Source: Metarhizobium sp964253915 (GTDB taxonomy: Bacteria > Pseudomonadota > Alphaproteobacteria > Rhizobiales > Rhizobiaceae). Taken from it: 64,000 nt of DNA. The stretch lies in NCBI RefSeq assembly GCF_964253915.1, contig NZ_CAXUSG020000006.1:124001-188000 (forward strand). Direction: 5' to 3'. Made by a program: the position numbers and the translations under genes. Position 1 is the first letter of the stretch, and each line of letters begins with the position of its first letter. Under the pieces are notes generated by a model, which saw nothing but the letters and a program-made list of their open reading frames with translations, did no database searches and was not told where the DNA came from. Shown piece by piece: positions 36,399 to 44,409 of this stretch.

Positions 36399-37084
36399 CG
36401 AAGATCCAGTCCGGATATGGCGGTGTCCTGATATTTCCAGCCCGGATAGACGGAAGAAATGGTCAGCACCAGCCACTTCGTCTTTTCCGGCAACGACATG
36501 CCGATGGTCTGCCAGTCCCTTTCATCCCTCAGTGCGATGCTTTGCCGGTCGCCGCGGGATGTCGAAAGGCTAAAATTGCGCACACGGCTGTTCTTTTCGA
36601 ACAGGTCGGCATTCTTGCCGTAGCCGTTGGCAACCTCCATGCCGGAAATCGATACCGGCGCGTCGAACTCGATGGCGATGTATTCACCAATGCCGTCCCC
36701 GGCAGCACCTTCGACCCAGGCCGTGCTGCCTCTGCCGTCCGTGAGGTTGACCGAGCCGTAGCGGCTGCCCAGTTGCGGCTCGAGGATCGAGCTGACGCAG
36801 ACTGTCGCCGAACCGACGGTGAAAATCTGCCGCTGGCAGCTTTCTCCGCTGCGGGCCGGACGGACGGCGAAGACGGGTTCCGCCTCGTCAGGCATGTCCG
36901 GTTCGGCCTCCTCGGGCATATCGGGTTCGCTCGTTGCGTCCGGCAGCCGCAGTTCCCTCGTGGAATTCGGCACCGGTTGCGCGTTCGGATCGTCCGCAGC
37001 CATGGCCGAAAACGCCATGCCGACCAAAAGGCACACCACTGCGCCAGCAGCCATTCGCCCCGTCATCGAGAAATTGCCAAGCAT
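36395..37084 (-). CDS. Periplasmic discoidin/NADase-type glycan-binding-like protein
   Basis: A 229-residue exported protein. A signal peptide (GRMAAGAVVCLLVGMAFSAM) leads to an acidic linker with two PDMP[ED]EAEP repeats, then one galactose-binding-like beta-sandwich (from about residue 85): SSILEPQLGSRYGSVNLTDG, AWVEGAAGDGIGEYIAIEFD and GMEVANGYGKN are typical of discoidin-like domains fused to bacterial enzymes. No catalytic domain is seen. ATG 37084 is preferred to TTG 37117; AGGAG lies 10 nt upstream. It is translationally coupled to the dipeptidase and may bind peptidoglycan or another envelope glycan; that role is inference. Confidence 0.75.
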   Translation of the reverse strand: MLGNFSMTGRMAAGAVVCLLVGMAFSAMAADDPNAQPVPNSTRELRLPDATSEPDMPEEAEPDMPDEAEPVFAVRPARSGESCQRQIFTVGSATVCVSSILEPQLGSRYGSVNLTDGRGSTAWVEGAAGDGIGEYIAIEFDAPVSISGMEVANGYGKNADLFEKNSRVRNFSLSTSRGDRQSIALRDERDWQTIGMSLPEKTKWLVLTISSVYPGWKYQDTAISGLDLR

Positions 37085-37177
37085 CGTCCCAATTCTCCTG
37101 AAGAAGTCACCGGACAAGGGTTGTAAAAATCTCTTCTGTCTTCTTCAAACGTTTTCCGGTCCGGTTTTCATCCAAAT

Positions 37178-37585
37178 TTAATGCGCCTTGCAGGCGGCAA
37201 CCGCGCCGGACAGGCCGTCGATGATCGGGCAATCCGGGCGATTGTCGCCATGGCAATGGTCGACGAGGTGCCGCAGCGCCTCGCGCAGGCTGGTGAGTTC
37301 CGCAAGCTTGCGGTCGATATCGTCGAGCTTGGCTTCGGCAATCGCCTTCACCTCCGCGCTTGCCCGCTGCTTGTCGTCATAAAGCGAGAGAAGCTGCCGG
37401 CATTCCTCGACGCTGAAACCGAGATTGCGCGAGCGGTGGACGAATTGCAGCCGGTTCACATCCGCGGCGGAATAGTCGCGATAACCGTTTGCGGCGCGAT
37501 CTGCCTTGAGAAGGCCGATTTCTTCGTAATAACGGATGGTCTTGGCCGGAAGGCCGGATTTGCGCGCGGCGCTGCCGATGTTCAT
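37178..37585 (-). CDS. hmrR: Copper-responsive MerR-family regulator (CueR/HmrR type)
   Basis: Cu(I)-sensing activator. The 135-residue protein has the MerR helix-turn-helix (SAARKSGLPAKTIRYYEEIG), a long dimerisation helix, and the metal loop HCHGDNRPDCPII with Cys111-X7-Cys119, matching CueR Cys112/Cys120; Ser76 corresponds to the serine that marks monovalent-metal sensors. GGGAG stands 7-8 nt before the ATG at 37585. A textbook CueR promoter (37677-37707) points into this gene, so it controls itself. No copper ATPase gene lies beside it. Confidence 0.93.
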   Translation of the reverse strand: MNIGSAARKSGLPAKTIRYYEEIGLLKADRAANGYRDYSAADVNRLQFVHRSRNLGFSVEECRQLLSLYDDKQRASAEVKAIAEAKLDDIDRKLAELTSLREALRHLVDHCHGDNRPDCPIIDGLSGAVAACKAH

Positions 37586-37634
37586 GGCGTATCTCCCTGT
37601 CGAGTGCCCACGAGGATATTTCGTTTCTTCTTGC

Positions 37635-37678
37635 GCAATTCCGGACGCAAAACCGTTGCGCACGTTTGCTGGAATTGC
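37635..37678. repeat. 44-bp palindromic repeat, copy 1
   Basis: Begins GCAATTCC, ends GGAATTGC, with inner arms GCAAAA and TTTGC. A near-identical 44-bp copy lies at 43041-43084. Here it occupies the leader of the hmrR transcript, its end touching the -10 of the copper promoter. Elements of this pattern are widespread between genes in Rhizobiales. Confidence 0.85.
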
Positions 37679-37707
37679 TTTAAACCTTCCAGTATCTGGA
37701 AGGTCAA
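37677..37707 (-). promoter_or_regulatory. hmrR: CueR-type promoter directed at hmrR
   Basis: On the minus strand, TTGACC (37702-37707) and TAAAGC (37677-37682) are separated by 19 bp, the overlong spacer used by MerR-family promoters. The spacer carries arms ACCTTCCAG (37684-37692, plus strand) and CTGGAAGGT (37696-37704) around TAT, which closely resembles the E. coli copA operator. The expected transcript enters hmrR about 85 nt later. Confidence 0.85.
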
Positions 37708-37820
37708 CCGCCATCCTTCAAGGTATAGGGCCGGCGATTTCCGCCGCCAAGCTTGCCCGCCGCAGCCGAAACGTATAATGCGACGGGATTGACCGCGAAA
37801 AAACGAACGGAAAGCTTGTT

Positions 37821-38237
37821 TTGAGCCAGGTGGGCAGAAACGTGAGAGCGAGGACGGCGAGGCTGCGGCGCGCCCTGATCTCGCCTGCGCCGCTCGCGCC
37901 GAGTTTCCTGGTTTTCCTCTTCGCGATCTTCAGCTTCACCCTCGGCAACGTCCAGGTCATCCATTCCGCCGCACGCGCCGGTTCGACCGGCACGGAACGG
38001 ACGACACAAGGGTCCCAGGTCGCAACACGCGACGCCAATCGCCTGGTGCTGGTCGCCGAGCGCAAGGACCTGCCGCAGACCGGCTGGAACGGTGACGAGC
38101 CGATCCTGCCTCCCGGCCAGGTTCTTCTCTACCTTCTCCCCGGCAAGGCTGCGGAAGGCATCGTGGCGGTGTCACCCGCCCGGCTGCATCCCGATCCGCA
38201 CGGATTTCTGCCCCGCGGCCCGCCGACGATCGCCTGA
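37821..38237 (+). CDS. Hypothetical small membrane-anchored protein
   Basis: I do not recognise this protein. The frame gives up to 138 residues with an Arg-rich start, one hydrophobic segment (LAPSFLVFLFAIFSFTLGNV) that could be a signal anchor, and a soluble remainder of about 85 residues (DLPQTGWNGDEPILPPGQV). Start is uncertain: TTG 37821, GTG 37830 and GTG 37839 are in frame, none with a clear ribosome-binding site. It lies in the same direction as secDF, 86 bp upstream. The Arg/Pro-rich composition means it could be a chance frame in G+C-rich DNA, though the hydrophobic segment argues for a gene. Confidence 0.45.
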   Translation: MSQVGRNVRARTARLRRALISPAPLAPSFLVFLFAIFSFTLGNVQVIHSAARAGSTGTERTTQGSQVATRDANRLVLVAERKDLPQTGWNGDEPILPPGQVLLYLLPGKAAEGIVAVSPARLHPDPHGFLPRGPPTIA

Positions 38238-38323
38238 GCGCGGCGCCTGGCGCCCCCTGCCATCTTCCTTTTCAGCCGGCCGTGAACAAAGCGGTTGGCA
38301 ATCGTCTTTTCAAGGACTTCTCC

Positions 38324-40843
38324 ATGCGCAATTCACCCTGGCTGGTGATGACCTATGCGATCATTATCGTGATCGGCATTCTCGTCGCCCTCCCGAACGT
38401 CGTTTCCAAGGAAACGCTGGAAAAATTCCCCTCCTGGCTGCCGCATAACCAGGTTTCCCTCGGTCTCGACCTGCGCGGCGGCTCGCATCTGGTTCTCGAA
38501 GTGGATGCGGCCGATCTCGTCAAGGAGCGGCTGCAGAGCCTGATCCAGGATTCCCGCCGCACGCTGCGCGAAGCCAACATCCAGAACACCTCCGTTCGCC
38601 GCGTCCAGGATTACCTGCTGATCACGCTGACGGATGCCAGCCAGCGCCAGGCCGCCATCGACGCCCTGACCAAGCTGTCCAATCCTGTCGGCATCGGCCT
38701 CACCGCCGGGCAGTCCGATCTGGCGATTACCGCAGACGGTGAGAGCGGTGTCCGCATGGCCATGACGCCGGCCGGCCTGGAGCACAATATCAGCGCTGCC
38801 GTCGAGCAGAGCCTTGAAATCATCCGCCAGCGTGTCGACCAGGTCGGCGTGTCCGAACCGACGATCCAGCGCGTCGGCGGCAACCGCGTGCTCGTCCAGC
38901 TTCCGGGCGCCGAAGATCCGTCGCAGCTGCGCCGCCTTCTCGGCTCGACCGCCAAGATGAGCTTCCACATGCTGGGCAACCAGGGCGAACGCGGCGTCAC
39001 CGTGCTGAAGGACGAGGAAGGCGCCAGCTATCCGATCCAGGACCGCGTCGAACTCTCCGGCGACCGCCTGTCGGATGCCCGTGTCTCCTTCGATCCGAAC
39101 ACCCAGGAGCCGGTGGTCAACTTCCGCTTCGACAATGCCGGCGCCGTCCGCTTTGCCGATATCACCCGCGCCAATGTCGGCAAGCCTTTCGCCATCGTCC
39201 TCGACGACAAGGTCTTGAGCGCTCCGGTCATCCGCGAGCCGATCACCGGCGGTTCCGGCCAGATCTCCGGCAATTTCTCGGTGCAGAGCGCCAACACGCT
39301 CGCCGCCCTGCTGCGCGCCGGCGCCCTGCCCGCCAAGCTGACCGTCATCGAAGAACGCACCGTCGGTGCCGACCTCGGCAGCGACGCCATCCGCATGGGC
39401 GTCTATACCGGCCTTCTCGGCTTCGCCTTCGTCGTCGCCTTCATGTTCGTGCTTTACGGCGCATGGGGCATTCTCGCCAACTTCGCGCTGGCGCTGAACG
39501 TCATCCTGACCTTCGCCGGCCTGACGCTGATCGGTGCAACACTGACGCTGCCCGGCATCGCCGGTATCGTGCTCGGCATCGGCCTCGCGGTCGACGCCAA
39601 CGTTCTCATCAACGAACGCATCAAGGAAGAGACGCGCAAGGGCCGAACGGTGTTCGGCGCCATCGACGCCGGCTTCAAGCGCGCTTACTCCACCATCGTC
39701 GACAGTAACGTCACGGCGCTGATCGCCACCGTGCTGCTGTTCTGGTTCGGCTCCGGTCCGGTGCGCGGCTTCGCCGTCACCATGGGCCTCGGCATCGCCA
39801 TCTCGATGTTCACGGCCGTTTCGATCGTCCGCGTCGCCATGATCTTCATCGCCGGCCGCTACAAGCTGAAGTCGATCAAGATCAAGCCGCTGCTGCCGTT
39901 CAACCTCATCCCCGACGGTACGCACATCAACTTCATGAAGAGCCGGTTCATCGGCCTCAGCGTTTCCGCTTTTCTCTCCATCGCCTCGATCATCCTGTTC
40001 ATCACGCCGGGCCTCAACTACGGCGTCGATTTCCGCGGCGGCATCCAGATGGAAGTCGTCACCCAGCAGCCGGCGGATCTTGCCAAGTTCCGCGCAGGTC
40101 TCGACGAGCTTGGCCTCGGCGAAGTGGCGCTGCAGGAATTCGGCGATGCCAACCACGTGCTCGTTCGCGTCGAACGCCAGCCGGGCGGCGAGGAAGCACA
40201 GACGGCGGCCGTCGAACACCTGAAGGCCGAAGTCGTCAAGATCGAGCCGACCGCCAAGGTCGAACGCACGGAAGTCGTCGGCCCGAAGGTCAGCGGCGAG
40301 CTGGCAACGGCCGGCATCCTCTCCGTCGTGCTCGCCAGCCTGGCGATGCTCGTCTACATCTGGGTGCGGTTCGAATGGCCATTCGCCGTTGGTGCCATCG
40401 TCACCCTTGTGCTCGACGTGACGAAAACCATCGGCTTCTTCGCGCTGACCGGGCTCGACTTCAACCTGACGGCCATCGCCGCGCTGCTCACGCTTGTCGG
40501 CTACTCGGTCAACGACAAGGTGGTGGTCTACGACCGAATGCGTGAAAACATGCGCCTCTACAAGGCAATGCCGCTGCGCGAGCTGATCGACCTGTCGATC
40601 AACGAAACGCTGGCACGAAGCCTCTACACCTCGGTCACCGCCTTCCTGGCGATGCTGCCGATGGCGATCTGGGGCGGCAGCGCAGTGGAAAGCTTCGCCG
40701 TGCCGATGGTCTTCGGTATCGTCGTCGCCGCATCGTCGTCGGTGTTCATCGCCGCGCCGATCCTGCTGTTCCTCGGCGACTGGCGGACGGCCCGCCGTAA
40801 GCGCGTCGAGGCGGAGACCCCGACGGAAGAAGCAACCGCCTAA
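38324..40843 (+). CDS. secDF: Protein translocase subunit SecDF (fused)
   Basis: Drives late stages of Sec-dependent protein export with the proton gradient. The 839-residue protein is SecD and SecF in one chain: SecD (about 1-520) with the first TM, the periplasmic P1 region, and GIGLAVDANVLINERIKEE in TM4; SecF from about 540 with NYGVDFRGGIQMEV and GYSVNDKVVVYDRMREN. Fusion is seen in many alphaproteobacteria and in Bacillus. The start is ATG 38324 with AAGGA upstream; ATG-like starts further up (GTG 38282) would add an unneeded extension before TM1. Confidence 0.96.
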   Translation: MRNSPWLVMTYAIIIVIGILVALPNVVSKETLEKFPSWLPHNQVSLGLDLRGGSHLVLEVDAADLVKERLQSLIQDSRRTLREANIQNTSVRRVQDYLLITLTDASQRQAAIDALTKLSNPVGIGLTAGQSDLAITADGESGVRMAMTPAGLEHNISAAVEQSLEIIRQRVDQVGVSEPTIQRVGGNRVLVQLPGAEDPSQLRRLLGSTAKMSFHMLGNQGERGVTVLKDEEGASYPIQDRVELSGDRLSDARVSFDPNTQEPVVNFRFDNAGAVRFADITRANVGKPFAIVLDDKVLSAPVIREPITGGSGQISGNFSVQSANTLAALLRAGALPAKLTVIEERTVGADLGSDAIRMGVYTGLLGFAFVVAFMFVLYGAWGILANFALALNVILTFAGLTLIGATLTLPGIAGIVLGIGLAVDANVLINERIKEETRKGRTVFGAIDAGFKRAYSTIVDSNVTALIATVLLFWFGSGPVRGFAVTMGLGIAISMFTAVSIVRVAMIFIAGRYKLKSIKIKPLLPFNLIPDGTHINFMKSRFIGLSVSAFLSIASIILFITPGLNYGVDFRGGIQMEVVTQQPADLAKFRAGLDELGLGEVALQEFGDANHVLVRVERQPGGEEAQTAAVEHLKAEVVKIEPTAKVERTEVVGPKVSGELATAGILSVVLASLAMLVYIWVRFEWPFAVGAIVTLVLDVTKTIGFFALTGLDFNLTAIAALLTLVGYSVNDKVVVYDRMRENMRLYKAMPLRELIDLSINETLARSLYTSVTAFLAMLPMAIWGGSAVESFAVPMVFGIVVAASSSVFIAAPILLFLGDWRTARRKRVEAETPTEEATA

Positions 40844-40978
40844 AGGCGGGAACATTGCGCCCACAAGGCGAGTTACTCCATGGTGCGGCCGTCCTGAGAG
40901 GCGGCCGCAGTCCACGACCGGCCCGCACCTGCGTTTGGCGCAGAGACATGCGATCCGGCCAACCAATGGAGACATTTG

Positions 40979-41434
40979 ATGGACCCGATCCGAATCCCCT
41001 GGAAATCCTGGGTCGTCGTCTGCGACGGCGCAAAGGCGCTCATCCTGCGCAACGACGGCGATGCCGACCTCATCAACCTCAAGGTCGTCGATACGCTGAC
41101 ACAGCCCAACGACAAGACCAGCGAGATCGGCACAGACCGGCCCGGCCGCGCCTACTCCCCGCCCGGCGTTTCCCGCAGCGCGATGGAAGAGACGGACTGG
41201 CATGCCCAGGCCGAGGAGGATTTCCTCAAGGAGGTCGCCGGCAGGATCACGGACATCGCCAGCAAGGCCGAAACGCAACGCATCGTCCTTGTCGCGCCGC
41301 CGACGGCGCTGGGCATTCTGCGGCAATCGCTTGGGCCAGCGGCCGGCACGGCCATCACGGCGGAAATCCCCAAGGACTATGCCCAGATGCCGGTTCCTGA
41401 AATCGAAAAGAACCTGTTGCGGCTGGCGGCCTGA
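40979..41434 (+). CDS. Host-attachment (Host_attach/baeRF-like) family protein
   Basis: A 151-residue cytoplasmic-looking protein of the Host_attach family, recognised by KSWVVVCDGAKALILRNDGD at the N-terminus, a low-complexity middle and RIVLVAPPTALGILRQSLG. Family names come from early attachment-mutant reports, but the fold resembles release-factor eRF1-like domains and a translation-related role has been suggested, so the name should not be taken literally. GGAG stands 8 nt before the ATG. A strong intrinsic terminator follows 24 nt after the stop. It is separated from secDF by 135 bp with no visible hairpin, so it may share transcripts. Confidence 0.82.
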   Translation: MDPIRIPWKSWVVVCDGAKALILRNDGDADLINLKVVDTLTQPNDKTSEIGTDRPGRAYSPPGVSRSAMEETDWHAQAEEDFLKEVAGRITDIASKAETQRIVLVAPPTALGILRQSLGPAAGTAITAEIPKDYAQMPVPEIEKNLLRLAA

Positions 41435-41458
41435 CCTATCCGCCCTTCATTTCCCTTG

Positions 41459-41490
41459 GCGCGCCGTCACTCACCGGCGCGCTTTTTTTT
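41459..41490 (+). terminator. Intrinsic (rho-independent) terminator
   Basis: GCGCGCCG (41459-41466) pairs perfectly with CGGCGCGC (41475-41482) around an 8-nt loop, directly followed by eight T (41483-41490). It is the clearest factor-independent terminator in the window and ends the secDF/host-attachment unit. Confidence 0.95.
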
Positions 41491-41581
41491 CGACCAAGCG
41501 GACGCTTTCCGCCTGCGGAGAGCTTTCACGCAGTTACGATTTTGGTCTAGATCCTCCTAAACGACTGAGGAGGACTGGCAG

Positions 41582-43024
41582 ATGCAGGCACACGAACAGC
41601 GGATGCGGCTCGACGACACCGACCGCGCCTACACGGTGCTGATCGCCGACCTGGTCGGCCTGACATTCGGCCCCGACGGCAAGCCCGATCCCGGCGAGGT
41701 TCGTGCTTATATCGAGGAAAAAGGCGGTGTCTTTCACGCCGGTCCGCTCGACAGCGCAGGCGCCCTGCAGGCCGGCGCCATCCATTTCTTCTACCAGCCG
41801 GACCTGAGCGCGGAAGCCGAACTTCTCGCTGAAACTGCCGATGGCCGCTACGACGCCTTGATTGCGGCGGCGACCTTCATCCCCAAGGCCGCGCGTTTCG
41901 ATCTCGGCGGCGTCCGCATCGGTGCGGGAACGGGCAACATGGGTTCTGCCTCCTGGGGCGGCGGCAACGGCGAGGGCGGCATCGCTCCCCTGATGAACAC
42001 GCCGGGCTTCAACAGCCGGGCCACGGCGCAGATGGTCATGAAGGCGATCCTCAAGGTCTCGCCGGACCTGCCGGTCGACCGGCTGCATGCGCTGGTCGCC
42101 GCCGGCGATTTCGACACCGGCCGGCAGTTACGCGATTTTCCGACGGAAAAACTCGAAGGCAAGCGGCTCGCCGTCATCGGCTACGGCAATATCGGCCGCG
42201 AGGTCGCCAAGCTCGGACGGGCTTTTGGCATGACCGTGACGATCTACGCCCGCGAACGGCATCGGTCCTGGATCGAGTCGGAAGGTTTCGACTATGCGTC
42301 CACCACCGTCGAGGCGGCGCGTGGCGCGCATTTCCTCAGTGTCCATACCGGTCTAGGCGGCGTTGGAGCGGACGGGCGCTACGCCAATGCCGGCCTGATC
42401 GGTGAGGAGGTGCTGAACGCCTTGGCCGAAGGCGCCGTGCTGGTCAATTACGACCGCGGCGAAGTCGTGGATACGGGCGCGCTCGACGCAGCCCTTGCCA
42501 GCGGCAGGGTGCGGCATGCGGCCATCGATGCCGACCTGTTCAAGAATGCCGTCACCGGCGAACTGTCCGGCCCGATGCTGCCCTATCTGCCGCTGGCAAC
42601 GCGCCACCCCGGCAAGACGGAACTTTTGCCGCATGCCGCGGCCGATACGGATCATCCCTCCCGCGTTGCCGGCGCCAAGCAGGCCGTCGACCAGATCTTC
42701 GACGTCATCCGCCATCGGCGCGTGATGAACCGCAAGGGCACGTTGCCCGACGGTTTCGTCGATGCCGGCAGCAAGAGTGCAGCGGGTGTCGGCAAGGTAA
42801 CGGCGCAGCATGTTGCTACTGTGGCTGCGGACCCCGCCATCATCGCCGAACTGCGCAGCCTTGCCGAGCAATCGGCCGCCATCTGGAGCGCGCTGGCGGC
42901 CGCGGGCGACGGGGCAGGGCGCCTATCCCTTGCCACCGCGCAGGCACAAGACCTGCTACGGCTCTCGAACCGCTACGTCACGCTGCTGCAGTCGAAAGGC
43001 TTGCAGGGACCTGCCGAGGAATAG
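41582..43024 (+). CDS. D-isomer-specific 2-hydroxyacid dehydrogenase family protein, divergent
   Basis: NAD-dependent dehydrogenase fold, 480 residues, longer than the usual 320-400. The NAD-binding motif is VIGYGNIGREVAKLG, the substrate-side Arg lies in NYDRGEVVD and the catalytic His in LPHAAADT. The glutamate that normally follows the DVF-x-x-EP motif is not seen: the segment reads AIDADLFKNAVTGE. About 100 extra C-terminal residues (from SKSAAGVGKVTAQHV) form a helical tail of unknown role. GAGGAGG precedes the ATG by 8 nt. Probably a single-gene unit; substrate unknown, and activity may be altered. Confidence 0.82.
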   Translation: MQAHEQRMRLDDTDRAYTVLIADLVGLTFGPDGKPDPGEVRAYIEEKGGVFHAGPLDSAGALQAGAIHFFYQPDLSAEAELLAETADGRYDALIAAATFIPKAARFDLGGVRIGAGTGNMGSASWGGGNGEGGIAPLMNTPGFNSRATAQMVMKAILKVSPDLPVDRLHALVAAGDFDTGRQLRDFPTEKLEGKRLAVIGYGNIGREVAKLGRAFGMTVTIYARERHRSWIESEGFDYASTTVEAARGAHFLSVHTGLGGVGADGRYANAGLIGEEVLNALAEGAVLVNYDRGEVVDTGALDAALASGRVRHAAIDADLFKNAVTGELSGPMLPYLPLATRHPGKTELLPHAAADTDHPSRVAGAKQAVDQIFDVIRHRRVMNRKGTLPDGFVDAGSKSAAGVGKVTAQHVATVAADPAIIAELRSLAEQSAAIWSALAAAGDGAGRLSLATAQAQDLLRLSNRYVTLLQSKGLQGPAEE

Positions 43025-43040
43025 AGCATTTTATCTCTAC

Positions 43041-43084
43041 GCAATTCCGGACGCAAAACCGCTGCGCACTTTTGCTGGAATTGC
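43041..43084. repeat. 44-bp palindromic repeat, copy 2
   Basis: Same element as 37635-37678, identical in length and in the arms GCAATTCC/GGAATTGC, with only a few differences inside. It lies between the 3' ends of two convergent genes and may act as a terminator for both. Confidence 0.85.
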
Positions 43085-43092
43085 TCCAAACC

Positions 43093-44109
43093 TCAGCTTT
43101 CCGGAATATTCTCGCGAAAAATCACCTGCAGCCGCGGCGGGTGGTAATCGATCGCCTGGCCGCGAACGGCGCGGCTCAGCATCGACAGCGCCTCGCGGGC
43201 CTCGACACGCGGGTTCTGGTCGATGATGGCATCGATGGTGCCGTTAAGCAGCAGGCTCTTGTTGTGCTCGGTCAGTTCGTGGCCGACGAAGATGATGTTT
43301 TTCGCCCGGCCGATTTCCGCCAGCGCCTGGCCGATGCCGGTGTTGCCGGCGCCGATATTATAGATGCCGGCGAGATCCGGATGGCGCTTGAACAGGCCCA
43401 TGGCCTCCTCGTATGCCTTGGTGCGGTCGTCGCGGATTTCCCGCAATTCGACGATTTCCAGATCGGGAAAATCCTCGCCGATGATGTGGCGAAAGCCCAT
43501 CTCGCGCTCCTCGTGGCCACGATAGGACAACGAGCCGGCAAACAGCGCGATCTTGCGCTTGACGCCGCTGCCGAGAAAACGTCCGAGCAGGTAGCCGCCG
43601 AGACGCCCGGCCGCACGATTATCGATGCCGATATAACCGATGCGCGACACATGCAGGATGTCGGAGACGAGCGTGACGATCGATACGCCGGAGGCGGCCA
43701 GCGACCGCATCGCCTCGCGCACGGTCGGATGGTCGAGCGCGATGACGCCGACGCCCATGGTCTGTCCCTGCAGGTCATGCAGCGTCTGTGCCAGCGTATC
43801 GGGATTGAAGCCTTCGATGGAATGGATGTGAACGTCGAGGTCCGGCTGCGCCGCCGCCTGCTTTTCCAGCTGATGCAGCAGGTTGGCGATGAAGGTGTTG
43901 GTGCCGGCCGGCAGCACGAAATCCAGCCGCACGCGCGTCTCCGTCATCAACGCCGGCGCGCCGTTGCCGAGATAACCTAGCCTGCGGGCCGTTTCGATGA
44001 CGATCTCACGCGTCCGTTCCTTGACGCCGGAGCGGTTGTTCAGCACCCGGTCCACGGTCGCGCTCGAAACACCAGCCTCGCGGGCGATGTCCGTCAATGT
44101 TGATCGCAA
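43093..44109 (-). CDS. LacI-family transcriptional regulator
   Basis: Probable sugar-responsive repressor of the large operon beginning at 44410. The 338-residue protein has the LacI DNA-binding region (LTDIAREAGVSSATVDRVLN) with the hinge segment TARRLGYLGNG, then a periplasmic-binding-protein-like effector domain (VIALDHPTVREAMRSLAASG, IGYIGIDNRAAGRLGGYLLG). The start is TTG 44109, with AAGGGA 6 nt before it; a second TTG at 44097 would cut into the first helix. Divergent from the binding-protein gene; an 18-bp site repeated at both promoters lies between. Confidence 0.93.
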   Translation of the reverse strand: MRSTLTDIAREAGVSSATVDRVLNNRSGVKERTREIVIETARRLGYLGNGAPALMTETRVRLDFVLPAGTNTFIANLLHQLEKQAAAQPDLDVHIHSIEGFNPDTLAQTLHDLQGQTMGVGVIALDHPTVREAMRSLAASGVSIVTLVSDILHVSRIGYIGIDNRAAGRLGGYLLGRFLGSGVKRKIALFAGSLSYRGHEEREMGFRHIIGEDFPDLEIVELREIRDDRTKAYEEAMGLFKRHPDLAGIYNIGAGNTGIGQALAEIGRAKNIIFVGHELTEHNKSLLLNGTIDAIIDQNPRVEAREALSMLSRAVRGQAIDYHPPRLQVIFRENIPES

Positions 44110-44128
44110 AGCGATTCCCTTCCGCCAA

Positions 44129-44359
44129 ATGATGTAAATTGATGTATTTCCATTTTGGCGCGATGCAAGGGGTCATTCGAGCAATTCGCTCGAATTCTTT
44201 CGTATAGCCTATTGTTTTTCACCGAAAAAATCTCCTCCTCCTCAAATCCATCACCTCCATGATGGGTTTGAGACTCCCATCAACATCATTATTGAAGAAT
44301 TTTATGATGTAAAATGATTTATTATGATGTTGACTTCGATCATTTTGCGCGTCAATAAT
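44129..44359. promoter_or_regulatory. Divergent control region with phased TGATGTA repeats
   Basis: The 300-bp gap between the LacI gene and the importer holds ATGATGTAAATTGATGTA (44129-44146) beside the regulator start and a 16-of-18 match (44304-44321) beside the importer promoter. In the second, TGATGTA, TGATTTA and TGATGTT recur at 10-bp steps, and an inverted CAACATCAT lies at 44281-44289. TTGACT (44330-44335) with CAATAA/AATAAT 17-18 bp on gives the promoter for the operon. A further inverted repeat (44242-44253 with 44260-44271, 11 of 12) lies between. These are the likely operators for the LacI protein. Confidence 0.65.
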
Positions 44360-44409
44360 CCGCGCACATCGGCAGAGGAGGAATGCTGCCGGATGGGGAG
44401 GAGCTCAAT

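Noticed and set aside
38333..41326. Very long antisense open frame opposite secDF, and similar frames at 44302-46968, 46857-48950 and 48773-51214
   Set aside because: They mirror strongly supported genes in the other strand, have the Arg/Asp/His/Gly-rich composition of G+C-rich shadow frames, and lack ribosome-binding sites or recognisable motifs.
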